Shown in pieces: positions 1-6,322 of a DNA stretch of 7,745 nt. The DNA is from Lysobacteraceae bacterium (GTDB lineage: Bacteria; Pseudomonadota; Gammaproteobacteria; Xanthomonadales; Xanthomonadaceae), in assembly GCA_004173415.1 (NCBI GenBank), contig SEHC01000156.1, positions 1 to 7,745 of the forward strand. The letters are read 5' to 3'. The notes under the pieces are model-generated. The model was not told the DNA's origin and did no database searches. It saw only the letters and a list, made by a program, of their open reading frames with translations. Position 1 is the stretch's first letter; each line of letters begins with the position of its first letter. The position numbers and the translations under genes are program-made.

Positions 1-746
1 GCGGCCTGCTCGACCAGCATGCCCAGTCCGTCGACCACGTCGCGGCATCCGGCCGCGCGTGCCCAGGCCAGGAACGGGATCGCGGCCTCGCCGTAGTTGA
101 GGTCCACGGCCAGGGTGCGTGGCGTCGACAGCTGGAAGGGCAGCGAGAATTCCCCCGTGCCGCCGCGCGAGGCCGAGGTCGCGTTGATGATCAGGGCGAA
201 GTCGCCTTCGTTGGACAGGTCGTCCCAGTAGCGCGAATGGGCGCGGCCGGGTTCTCCCAGCGCATCGGCCAGCGCGTCGGCGCGGCTGCTGGTGCGATTG
301 GCGATTATCAGTTCGGAAACCCCCGCATCCAGCAGCGCCGGGGCCACACCGCGCGCCGAACCGCCGGCGCCGAGCAACAGGGTACGGCGCCCGCGCAGGT
401 CCAGCGAAAGGCGTCCGGTCAGGTCGCGGACCAGGCCGGCGCCGTCGGTGTTGTCGCCATGCCATTGGCCGTCGTTGCGGACCAGGGTATTGACCGCGCC
501 GGCGCGGCGCGCGCGTTCGCTGGTCGTGGCGCAGAGGGCGAAGGCGGCCTGCTTCAGCGGCAGGGTCACGTTGGCGCCCTTGCCGCCGGTCGCCGCGAAC
601 GCATCCAGTGCCTGCGCGAAGCCTTCCGGCGCCGCATCGATGGCCAGGTAGTCCAGCGCGATGCCGGTCTGGCGACCGAAGGCGGCATGGATGCGCGGCG
701 ACAGCGAATGCGAAACCGGATGGCCGAAGACGGCGTAGTGGCTCAT
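1..746 (-). CDS. aroE: Shikimate dehydrogenase (NADP+), 3' end beyond window
   Basis: AroE reduces 3-dehydroshikimate to shikimate with NADPH in the cytoplasmic shikimate pathway leading to aromatic amino acids and folate. Translating the minus strand from the ATG at 746 gives 248 open codons with no stop before the left edge; the family is usually about 270-290 residues, so only the last few dozen residues are missing. Visible motifs: shikimate-binding SHSLSP (residues 12-17); GANVTLPLK with the catalytic Lys65; GDNTDG with the catalytic Asp101; glycine-rich dinucleotide loop GAGGSARG (126-133); NRT (150-152), the usual NADP-selecting stretch; INATS further on; and DGLGMLVEQAA near the edge. 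These match E. coli AroE in order and spacing. The start is supported by AAGGAG six bases upstream. hemB ends 60 nt upstream on the same strand, so co-transcription is likely. Identification is firm. Confidence 0.95.
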   Translation of the reverse strand, partial: MSHYAVFGHPVSHSLSPRIHAAFGRQTGIALDYLAIDAAPEGFAQALDAFAATGGKGANVTLPLKQAAFALCATTSERARRAGAVNTLVRNDGQWHGDNTDGAGLVRDLTGRLSLDLRGRRTLLLGAGGSARGVAPALLDAGVSELIIANRTSSRADALADALGEPGRAHSRYWDDLSNEGDFALIINATSASRGGTGEFSLPFQLSTPRTLAVDLNYGEAAIPFLAWARAAGCRDVVDGLGMLVEQA

Positions 747-752
747 GCAGGA

Positions 753-758
753 CTCCTT
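753..758 (-). promoter_or_regulatory. Ribosome binding site of aroE
   Basis: On the minus strand AAGGAG lies six bases before the ATG at 744-746. It is a near-ideal Shine-Dalgarno sequence at good spacing and decides the aroE start, giving a first residue directly before the SHYAVFGHPVSHS N-terminus typical of the family. Confidence 0.8.
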
Positions 759-806
759 GTTGGAAGGATGGGGCAGGAGCGGGCAGGGCCCGTCCATGCC
801 GTGATA

Positions 807-1802
807 TTACCCGCCCGCTTGCTTCAACCAGCGTGCCGCATCCAGCGCGAAATAGGTCAGCACGCCATCGGCCCCGGCGCGCTTGAACGCAGTCAGCGCT
901 TCCAGCACGCAGGCGCGTTCGTCCAGCCAGCCATTGTTGAAGGCCGCCCTGAGCATCGCGTATTCGCCGCTGACCTGGTAGGCGAAGGTCGGCACGCCGA
1001 ACTCGTCCTTCACCCGCCGCACCACGTCCAGGTAGGGCATGCCGGGCTTGACCATCACCATGTCCGCGCCCTCGTCCAGGTCCAGGGCCACTTCGTGCAG
1101 CGCCTCGTTGGAGTTGGCCGGGTCCATCTGGTAGTTGTACTTGTTGCCCTTGCCCAGGTTGCCGGCGCTGCCGACCGCGTCGCGGAACGGGCCATAGAAC
1201 GCGGAGGCGTACTTGGCCGAATAGGCCATGATCCGGGTATGCACGTGGCCGTCGTCTTCCAGCGCCTGGCGGATCGCACCGATGCGCCCGTCCATCATGT
1301 CGCTGGGGGCCACGACATCGGCCCCGGCCCGCGCATGCGACAGCGCCTGCCTGACCAGCGCTTCGACGGTGACGTCGTTCACCACGTAGCCGGAGGCGTC
1401 GATGATCCCGTCCTGGCCATGGGTGGTGAACGGGTCCAGGGCCACGTCGGTGATCACGCCCAGTTCCGGGAAGCGCTGCTTCAGCGCGCGGACCGCGCGC
1501 TGGGCCAGGCCCTCGTCATCCCAAGCGGCGGCGGCATCCAGCGACTTGGCTTCGGGCGCGGTGACCGGGAACAGGGCCAGCGCGGGAATGCGCAGTTCCA
1601 CCGCCTGTGCGGCGACCTCGAGCAGTTCCTCGATCGACAGGCGCTCGACGCCGGGCATGGAAGGCACCGCCTCGCGGCCCTGCGGCTCGTGCACGAAGAC
1701 CGGATAGATGAGGTCGTTGGCGGTCAGCACGTGCTCGCGCATCAGCCGGCGGGAAAAATCGTCGCGGCGCATGCGTCGCGGGCGGGTATGGGGATAGGTC
1801 AT
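807..1802 (-). CDS. hemB: Porphobilinogen synthase (delta-aminolevulinic acid dehydratase)
   Basis: HemB condenses two 5-aminolevulinate molecules into porphobilinogen, the second common step of haem and other tetrapyrrole synthesis, in the cytoplasm. The 331-residue product is the normal family length. Two active-site lysines are visible: Lys197 in AYSAKYASAFYGPFRDA and the Schiff-base Lys252 in DMVMVKPGMPYLD, which fits the family signature. At 119-132 the sequence reads DVALDPFTTHGQDG, with aspartates where zinc-type enzymes carry cysteines, so this is the zinc-independent, magnesium-stimulated type known from Pseudomonas (inferred from the motif). The frame stays open 39 codons further upstream to an ATG at 1919, but that extension is arginine-rich and unlike HemB. 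The ATG at 1802 gives the usual N-terminus and has GAGGA eight bases upstream. aroE follows after 60 nt. Confidence 0.97.
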   Translation of the reverse strand: MTYPHTRPRRMRRDDFSRRLMREHVLTANDLIYPVFVHEPQGREAVPSMPGVERLSIEELLEVAAQAVELRIPALALFPVTAPEAKSLDAAAAWDDEGLAQRAVRALKQRFPELGVITDVALDPFTTHGQDGIIDASGYVVNDVTVEALVRQALSHARAGADVVAPSDMMDGRIGAIRQALEDDGHVHTRIMAYSAKYASAFYGPFRDAVGSAGNLGKGNKYNYQMDPANSNEALHEVALDLDEGADMVMVKPGMPYLDVVRRVKDEFGVPTFAYQVSGEYAMLRAAFNNGWLDERACVLEALTAFKRAGADGVLTYFALDAARWLKQAGG

Positions 1803-1810
1803 GGGGCGCG

Positions 1811-1815
1811 TCCTC
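1811..1815 (-). promoter_or_regulatory. Ribosome binding site of hemB
   Basis: GAGGA on the minus strand ends eight bases before the ATG at 1800-1802. It favours this start over the in-frame ATG 39 codons upstream, which would also swallow the promoter-like TATCAT. Confidence 0.7.
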
Positions 1816-1828
1816 GAACGATGCGCGA

Positions 1829-1834
1829 ATGATA
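1829..1834 (-). promoter_or_regulatory. Candidate -10 element of the hemB-aroE promoter
   Basis: TATCAT on the minus strand matches the sigma-70 -10 consensus at five of six positions and lies 26 nt before the hemB start, giving a leader of about 20 nt. No convincing -35 hexamer is seen 16-18 nt upstream, where the sequence is GC-rich (around AAGGGCCG). The call rests on the -10 and its position in the intergenic gap. Confidence 0.45.
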
Positions 1835-1952
1835 CGCCTGCGCCGTTCAGCGGCCCTTCCCGCGCGGCCTCGCCATGGCCTGTCCGTCGACGACGCCAGG
1901 CCCGCGCAATGACGGCCAACGCTGCCGCGCGTGGGCGTGGCGTCGGGCTGCG

Positions 1953-1993
1953 CGGGTGCGGTCGTGCCGCACCCGTGTCCGGGCGAACCCCGG
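1953..1993 (-). terminator. Two tandem hairpins after the small membrane gene
   Basis: Just downstream of the TAG at 1995-1997, the minus strand has a five-base stem CCGGG/CCCGG (1979-1993) and then a nine-base perfect stem with a five-base loop (arms 1967-1975 and 1953-1961, core GGGTGCGG). Neither is followed by a T-run, so these are terminator-like structures of the GC-rich kind and not textbook intrinsic terminators. They separate the membrane gene from the hemB promoter. Stem geometry is seen directly; termination is inferred. Confidence 0.45.
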
Positions 1994-1994
1994 C

Positions 1995-2243
1995 CTAGAT
2001 GATGCCGCCGCCGATGCTCAGGCGGATGATGCCGACCACGATCACGATGCCGTTGAGCAGCAGCCCGGTCCTGGCCCGGCCGGTCCTGGCGCTGGAGGTG
2101 AACAGGACCCCGATCGCGCCGATGATCGCGCCGACCGCCGCGAACGGGATCAGGAACCAGTTGCCCCAGCCCAGCAGCGGGATCAACGCCAGCAGCATCC
2201 ACAGCATCGAAACGATGCCCCACAACAAACTGATCAGGCCCAT
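1995..2243 (-). CDS. Small three-helix inner-membrane protein, function unknown
   Basis: The 82-residue product is almost entirely hydrophobic. Likely membrane helices lie at residues 3-24, 28-50 and 61-80. The loop between the second and third (SARTGRARTG, 51-60) carries all but one of the arginines, so by the positive-inside rule it is cytoplasmic, with the N-terminus in and the C-terminus out. It ends in RLSIGGGII. It resembles small hypothetical membrane proteins of xanthomonads, but no functional family is recognised. The ATG at 2243 is chosen because hydrophobic, protein-like sequence begins there; the frame further upstream is antisense to the lipoprotein remnant. No good Shine-Dalgarno sequence precedes it: GGAGGA lies about 21 nt away, too far. 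No promoter is visible either. The ATG directly abuts the divergent remnant beginning at 2244, so its native upstream region may have been lost. Confidence 0.7.
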   Translation of the reverse strand: MGLISLLWGIVSMLWMLLALIPLLGWGNWFLIPFAAVGAIIGAIGVLFTSSARTGRARTGLLLNGIVIVVGIIRLSIGGGII

Positions 2244-2546
2244 GTGCAGATCGCCCAGCTGGAGTCCTCCAGCGCGGTCGGCTTCGGCACCCAGGGCCAG
2301 ACCGATGCGGCCGTGGCCCGGCTCAAGCGCGAAGCCGCCTCGCTCGGCGCCAACGGGGTCATCCTGATGGGCGTGGGATCCAGCGGCTCGCCGGTGGGCA
2401 TGTCGGTCGGCGCCGGCAGTTACGGCCGCCATTCCGCAGGCGGCATCGGCATCGGTATTCCGACCACACAGAAGAAGGCGGCCGGCGTGGCCATCTACGT
2501 GCCGCCGGGTTCGATCCCGGCGAGCACCGAAGCGCCCACCCCGTAG
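2244..2546 (+). pseudogene. C-terminal remnant of a glycine-rich lipoprotein-type gene
   Basis: In the plus frame ending with TAG at 2544-2546, about 100 codons read as real protein: IAQLESSS, then TDAAVARLKREAASLGANGV, a Gly/Ser/Val stretch, GIGIPTTQKKAAGVAIYV and a Pro-rich end. This matches, from memory, the C-terminal two thirds of small exported xanthomonad lipoproteins that begin with a lipobox signal peptide. Here no signal peptide or lipobox cysteine precedes it. Upstream of about 2244 the same frame runs antisense through the small membrane gene and is low-complexity. The GTG at 2244-2246 could start translation, but no clear ribosome binding site precedes it and the product would lack export signals. 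I therefore call it a 5'-truncated gene with no frameshift inside the remaining part. A functional cytoplasmic 100-residue protein is a less likely alternative. Confidence 0.6.
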
Positions 2547-2560
2547 CCCGCCGCGCCACG

Positions 2561-2584
2561 GCGAAGCGGCTTCGGCCGCTTCGC
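2561..2584. terminator. Perfect hairpin between convergent genes, probable bidirectional terminator
   Basis: Arms GCGAAGCGGC (2561-2570) and GCCGCTTCGC (2575-2584) pair perfectly over ten bases around a TTCG loop. Read from the plus strand the loop is the unusually stable cUUCGg tetraloop. The hairpin lies 14 nt after the plus-strand TAG at 2546 and 8 nt after the minus-strand TGA at 2593, exactly where two convergent genes end. No T-run follows on either strand, so termination in both directions is an inference from position and stability. Confidence 0.65.
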
Positions 2585-2592
2585 ACTCCCGC

Positions 2593-4389
2593 TCAGCCCT
2601 TCTTCTTCTGCTGCGCGGGAATGAACTGCTCTTCCACTGCCTTGGCCAGCTGGTCCGGCGGCAACAAGCCCTGGTCGAGCAGGAAGTTGTTGAACGCCTT
2701 GCGGTCGAACCGCTTGCCCAGGGCCAACTCGGTGCGCATGCGCAGTTCGAGGATGCGGGTGTAGCCATAGAAATAGCTGCCGGCCTGGCCCGGCGCGTTG
2801 AACGTGTAACGGTCCAGTTCCTGCCGCGCCATCGGCTCCGACAGGCCCACGTCCTCCTCCAGCACCAGGCGCGCGCGTTCGCGGTCGACCAGGCCCAGGT
2901 TGAGGCTGGGGTCGAGCATCGCCCGCGCGGCCCGCAACAGCCGGAACTGCAAGGCGATCAACTGCCCGTCCAGCGGTTCGTACGGGACCATCTCGGCTTC
3001 GGCATACAGCGCCCAGCCTTCCACGTTGACCGAATTGAAGGCGAACATGCTGCGCGCCAGCGAGATGCCGCGCTCGACCATGGCGGTGAACTGCAGCTCG
3101 TGGCCGGGACGGCCCTCGTGCGCCGACAGGGTCCAGGTCACCGCGTCGAAATTGAAGTCGTCATAGTCCTTGCCCTTCCCGTCCTGGGTCGGGTTGCCCA
3201 GCGGCAGCACGAAGGTGCCTTGCTGGCCGGTGTTGCCGACCAGCGGCGCGGGCAGGAAATGCGGCGCCGGCGAGGCGGCGCTTTCGGCCGCCGAACCCAG
3301 CCGCATCTGCATCGGCCGGTTCGGCACGTCGACGATCCCCTCGCGCGCGATGATCGGGTCGATCTGGTCGATCACCTTGCGGTAGTGGCCTTCCAGCTCG
3401 TCGTTGGGGATGTTGCGGGTCTTCAGCGCCTTGATCACCGCGCGGTAGTCGCTCGCGTCGATGCCCTGGGCCTTGGCCACCAGCGGCGCCAACTGCTGCA
3501 TCACCGCGCGGGTTTCCATGAACTCCAGCTGCGCGCGTTGCATCAGCAGGGCCGGATCGATGTCGATGCCGTACTGTTTCAGCTGGAAGGCGTACAGCTC
3601 CGGCGGCAGGCGCGTATCGGTACGCGCCTTGGGCAGGACGCTGCTGCGGCTCCAGTCGTTGTACGCCTTGAACTGCTCCTGCATCGCATCCAGTGCCGCT
3701 TCGGCACCGGCGATCCGGTACTTCGCGAACAACTCGCGCACGCCGCTGGCATAGGTGTCGCCGTTGCCGACCGCGCGCTCCACTTCCAGCCGGGTCGGCT
3801 GCAGCAGCCGTGCATCGGCCCGCTTTTCCTCGTAGCGCTGCCTGGCCAGGGTGGTCAGCGCGGTGCTGCCCGGCGCCAGTCCCACGTAGGCCTTCAGGCG
3901 ATCGAGCGCCTTGGCCCGGCGTTCGGGCGAGGTCTGGTCGGAAAGCAGCCCATTGAGGCCGTTGAATACCGTTTGCGGAGCATCGCTCCACGGCAACAGG
4001 TACTTCTCGTTGAGCGTGCTGCCTTCGATGTTCTCGTCGGCGGCCTTGATCATGATCTCCAGGTCCTGGCGCACATTGGTGTCGCGCTCGGCCTGCAGTT
4101 GGGCCTGCAGCCCGGACTTGGCCTTGGCCAGGGCTTCGCGGTAGCGGCGCGGGTTGTCCGGGCCGAAGTCGGCGACCTTGTCGTCGTAGCCCGGCACGCC
4201 GAAGAAGCTGGCGTACTCGGGCTGGAACGCCGCCTGCGCCTGCAGCAGGATCTGTGCGTTGCGGTTGCTGGCTTCCACCCACGCGGGCGCCGGCGCGGTA
4301 CTGGCGCGGGCCGCGGGCGCGGCGGACTGGGCGAAGACGGGCAGGGGCGCGGAAAGCGCCAGGGCAATGGCGAGGACCAGTGGCTTCAT
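2593..4389 (-). CDS. Exported DUF885 family protein, putative zinc metallopeptidase (paralog A)
   Basis: The 598-residue product starts with a signal peptide (KP, hydrophobic 4-19, likely cleavage after VFA-20), so it is probably periplasmic. It has the DUF885 signature HEGRPGHELQ at 424-433 and EGWALYAEAE at 457-466. His424, His430 and Glu457 are the likely metal ligands and Glu425 the likely general base, by analogy with zinc peptidases. The rest is long and mainly helical. Substrate is unknown; peptide hydrolysis is inferred, not shown. Unlike its neighbour it ends in a basic tail (QQKKKG). It is a tandem paralog of the gene at 4478-6256: hand alignment of residues 420-476 with the partner gives 48 of 57 identical. 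The ATG at 4389 has only a weak GGAA seven bases upstream, but the signal peptide fixes the start. It has its own promoter-like element in the 88-nt gap upstream. Confidence 0.9.
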   Translation of the reverse strand: MKPLVLAIALALSAPLPVFAQSAAPAARASTAPAPAWVEASNRNAQILLQAQAAFQPEYASFFGVPGYDDKVADFGPDNPRRYREALAKAKSGLQAQLQAERDTNVRQDLEIMIKAADENIEGSTLNEKYLLPWSDAPQTVFNGLNGLLSDQTSPERRAKALDRLKAYVGLAPGSTALTTLARQRYEEKRADARLLQPTRLEVERAVGNGDTYASGVRELFAKYRIAGAEAALDAMQEQFKAYNDWSRSSVLPKARTDTRLPPELYAFQLKQYGIDIDPALLMQRAQLEFMETRAVMQQLAPLVAKAQGIDASDYRAVIKALKTRNIPNDELEGHYRKVIDQIDPIIAREGIVDVPNRPMQMRLGSAAESAASPAPHFLPAPLVGNTGQQGTFVLPLGNPTQDGKGKDYDDFNFDAVTWTLSAHEGRPGHELQFTAMVERGISLARSMFAFNSVNVEGWALYAEAEMVPYEPLDGQLIALQFRLLRAARAMLDPSLNLGLVDRERARLVLEEDVGLSEPMARQELDRYTFNAPGQAGSYFYGYTRILELRMRTELALGKRFDRKAFNNFLLDQGLLPPDQLAKAVEEQFIPAQQKKKG

Positions 4390-4419
4390 CGGTGGGTTCC
4401 AGCGGCAAGAAGATCGCCG

Positions 4420-4448
4420 ACCCTACGCGCTCGGGCCGGCGTCGGCAA
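4420..4448 (-). promoter_or_regulatory. Candidate promoter of the DUF885 paralog A gene
   Basis: On the minus strand TTGCCG (4443-4448) is followed after exactly 17 nt by TAGGGT (4420-4425), which lies 30 nt before the ATG at 4389. The form fits a TTGNNN/TAnnnT sigma-70 promoter, acceptable in GC-rich xanthomonads. The main support is that the paralog at 4478-6256 has the same two hexamers (one base different) at the same spacing, with a divergent spacer. A five-base inverted repeat (4437-4441 with 4451-4455) places the -35 bases in its loop. Confidence 0.55.
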
Positions 4449-4477
4449 TGCGCCGCTGGTCATGCACCCGGGCGTGG

Positions 4478-6256
4478 TCAACGCTGCGAAGGAATGAATT
4501 GCGTGCGCACCGCCTCGGCCAGCTGGTTCGGCGGCAGGCGGCCCTGGTCGAGGAGGAAGTTGTTGAACGCCAGCCGGTCGAACCGCTCGCCCAGCGCCAG
4601 CTCCGCCTCCACCCGCAGTTCCAGCAGGCGCGCATAGCCGTAGAAATAGCTGCCCGCCTGCCCGGGCCAGCGGAACTGGTAACGGTCCAGCTCCTGGGTG
4701 GCCATCGCCGGGGACAGCATCACGTCCTCGCGCAGTACCTTCTGCGCGCGCTGCCGGTCGAGCATGCCCAGGTTGAGCATCGGGTCGAGCATTGCGCGCG
4801 CGGCGCGCAGCAGGCGGAACTGCAGGGCGATCATCTGCCCGTCCAGGGGTTCGTACGGCACCATCTCGGCTTCGGCATACAGGGCCCAGCCTTCGCCGTT
4901 GACCGAGTTGCTGGCGAACAGCGCGCGGGCCAGCGACACCCCGCGTTCTATCATGCTCGCCGACTGGAGCTCATGGCCGGGCCGGCCTTCGTGCGCGCTC
5001 AGGGTCCACGCGGCCGAGGGGAAGTTGAAATCGTCGTAGGCGGAATCGGCCCCGGCGGCGGGATTACCGACCGGCAGCACGAACTGCCCCTGCTGGCCGG
5101 TGTTGCCGATCAACTGCGCGCCACGGAAATGCGGCGCCGGCTGCGCCGCGCTCTCGGCCGGCGTCCCCAGGCGCATCACCATCGGGCGCTGCGGCACGTC
5201 GACGATGCGTTCGCGGCGGATGATCGGGTCGATGGCGTCGATGATCTCGCGATAGCGCGCTTCCAGCTGGTCGTTGGGAATGGTGTCGCGCTTCAGCTCG
5301 CGGATGACCTCGCGGTAGTCATTGGTGGCCTTGAGGTCTTTCTGCCTCGCCACCAGCGGCGCCAGCGCCTGCATGGCGGCGCGGGTTTCCATGAATTCCA
5401 GTTGCGCGCGCTGGATCAGCAGCTGCGGGCTGATGTCGATGCCGACCTGCTTCAGCTGGAAGGCATACAGCTCCGCAGGCAGCTTCGCGTCCACCCGCGA
5501 CACCGGCAGCACGCTTTCGCTGAGCCAGGCGGTGTAGGCGGCGGCCTGCGTTTGCAGCGCATCCAGCGCCGGCTCCGCGCCGGGCTGCGGGTACTCGGCG
5601 TACAGCTTGCGGATGCCGTCCACGTAGGTGCCGGCGTTGGCGATGGCCTGCTCCACTTCCAGCCGGGTCGGTTCCAGCAGGTCCTTGCCGGCGCTTTCGA
5701 CATAACGTGCCTTGGCCTGTTCGAAGACCGAGGCGCTTTGCGGGTGCAGGCCCACGTAGCGCTGCAGCCTTTCCAGCGCCCTGGGATGGCGCGTGGCGGA
5801 GACCTGCTTCTGCAACAGCGCCTGCTGGCCGCGGAACACCAGTTGCGCGGCATCGGTCCAGTCGCGGCGATAGCGCGAGGACAGGGCGCTGCCCTCGATG
5901 CGCAGCGCGGCCGCGTCGATCATGATCTGCAGGTCCTGGCGTACGTTGGCGTCGCGCTCGGTCTCCAACGCCCGCTGCAACCTGGCCCTGGCCTGGGCCA
6001 GGGCATCGCGCCGGCGCTGGGCTACGTCCGGGCCCAGGTCCGCGGCCATTCCGTCGTATTGGCTGAGGCCCGACAACGCGGCCGCTTCCGGTGCGAACGC
6101 AGCCTCTGCTTCCATCAGCACCTGCGCGTGGCCGTTGCTGGTCGCGACCCAGGCCGGCGCGGACCTGGCCACGGATGGGGTGGCGGGCGACTGGGCCCGG
6201 GTGGCGAACGGAACGGCGAGCGCCACGGCGATGGCGGCGGCGAGAACAAGCTTCAT
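4478..6256 (-). CDS. Exported DUF885 family protein, putative zinc metallopeptidase (paralog B)
   Basis: The 592-residue product has a signal peptide (hydrophobic 3-17, likely cleavage after TRA-21), then the same architecture as its downstream neighbour. The metal motif HEGRPGHELQ is at 422-431 and EGWALYAEAE at 455-464. The distance from the first histidine to the glutamate is 33 residues in both paralogs. Other shared blocks are NVRQDL.IMI, RLEVE.A, LP.ELYAFQLKQ, RAQLEFMETRA, IPND.LE, HF/GNTGQQG.FVLP and FNNFLLDQG. The N-terminal 250 residues are clearly more diverged than the catalytic half. It is probably a periplasmic peptidase of unknown substrate. The start is supported by GGGGA seven bases upstream and by the signal peptide. 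The gene lies 66 nt after the Coa1-family gene and 88 nt before paralog A. No frame damage is visible, so both copies look active. Confidence 0.9.
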   Translation of the reverse strand: MKLVLAAAIAVALAVPFATRAQSPATPSVARSAPAWVATSNGHAQVLMEAEAAFAPEAAALSGLSQYDGMAADLGPDVAQRRRDALAQARARLQRALETERDANVRQDLQIMIDAAALRIEGSALSSRYRRDWTDAAQLVFRGQQALLQKQVSATRHPRALERLQRYVGLHPQSASVFEQAKARYVESAGKDLLEPTRLEVEQAIANAGTYVDGIRKLYAEYPQPGAEPALDALQTQAAAYTAWLSESVLPVSRVDAKLPAELYAFQLKQVGIDISPQLLIQRAQLEFMETRAAMQALAPLVARQKDLKATNDYREVIRELKRDTIPNDQLEARYREIIDAIDPIIRRERIVDVPQRPMVMRLGTPAESAAQPAPHFRGAQLIGNTGQQGQFVLPVGNPAAGADSAYDDFNFPSAAWTLSAHEGRPGHELQSASMIERGVSLARALFASNSVNGEGWALYAEAEMVPYEPLDGQMIALQFRLLRAARAMLDPMLNLGMLDRQRAQKVLREDVMLSPAMATQELDRYQFRWPGQAGSYFYGYARLLELRVEAELALGERFDRLAFNNFLLDQGRLPPNQLAEAVRTQFIPSQR

Positions 6257-6263
6257 CGATGCA

Positions 6264-6268
6264 TCCCC
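6264..6268 (-). promoter_or_regulatory. Ribosome binding site of DUF885 paralog B
   Basis: GGGGA on the minus strand ends seven bases before the ATG at 6254-6256, in good position. A second in-phase ATG is not available nearby, and the signal peptide begins immediately, so the start is well defined. Confidence 0.6.
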
Positions 6269-6283
6269 ACGGAAGGAACCGCG

Positions 6284-6312
6284 ACCCTACGGGGTTCGGC
6301 GGGTCCGGGCAA
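6284..6312 (-). promoter_or_regulatory. Candidate promoter of the DUF885 paralog B gene
   Basis: On the minus strand TTGCCC (6307-6312), a 17-nt spacer and TAGGGT (6284-6289) precede the ATG at 6256 by 27 nt. The decamer CGTAGGGTCG and the ATTGCC block are shared with the paralog A leader, while the spacer and flanks differ, as expected for retained promoter contacts after duplication. The -35 bases overlap the hairpin that follows the Coa1-family gene. Confidence 0.55.
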
Positions 6313-6321
6313 TCCGGCCCG
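6300..6321 (-). terminator. Hairpin directly after the Coa1-family stop, overlapping the next promoter
   Basis: One base after the TGA at 6323-6325 the minus strand forms an eight-pair stem: arm CGGGCCGG (6314-6321) pairs with CCGGACCCG (6300-6308) with one bulged A at 6304. The five-base loop ATTGC contains most of the -35 hexamer of the downstream DUF885 promoter. No T-run follows. It may terminate the Coa1-family transcript weakly or act on the promoter itself; both roles are inferred. Confidence 0.4.
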
Positions 6322-6322
6322 C

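Noticed and set aside
237..1832. A 531-codon open frame on the plus strand opposite aroE and hemB
   Set aside because: Both strands cannot reasonably code here. The minus strand carries unmistakable AroE and HemB motifs, and the plus frame is low-complexity Arg/Gly/Ala/Val/His-rich sequence.
1803..1919. N-terminal extension of HemB to the ATG at 1919
   Set aside because: The extra 39 residues are Arg-rich, unlike the family, and would cover the promoter-like TATCAT. The internal ATG at 1802 has a better ribosome binding site.
3100..4497. A 465-codon open frame on the plus strand opposite DUF885 paralog A
   Set aside because: It is a shadow of the minus-strand gene, with the same repetitive antisense composition and no start signal.
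2952..4910. Near-identical DNA blocks shared by the two DUF885 genes (for example 2951-3037 with 4824-4910) as mobile repeats
   Set aside because: They fall in phase within conserved catalytic coding sequence and reflect gene duplication, not a separate repeat element.
4418..6291. GTAGGGTCG in both leaders as a GTAG-type REP element of Stenotrophomonas
   Set aside because: Those repeats have GTAG followed directly by a hairpin. No such stem follows here, and the fixed distance to a TTGCC hexamer fits a promoter better.
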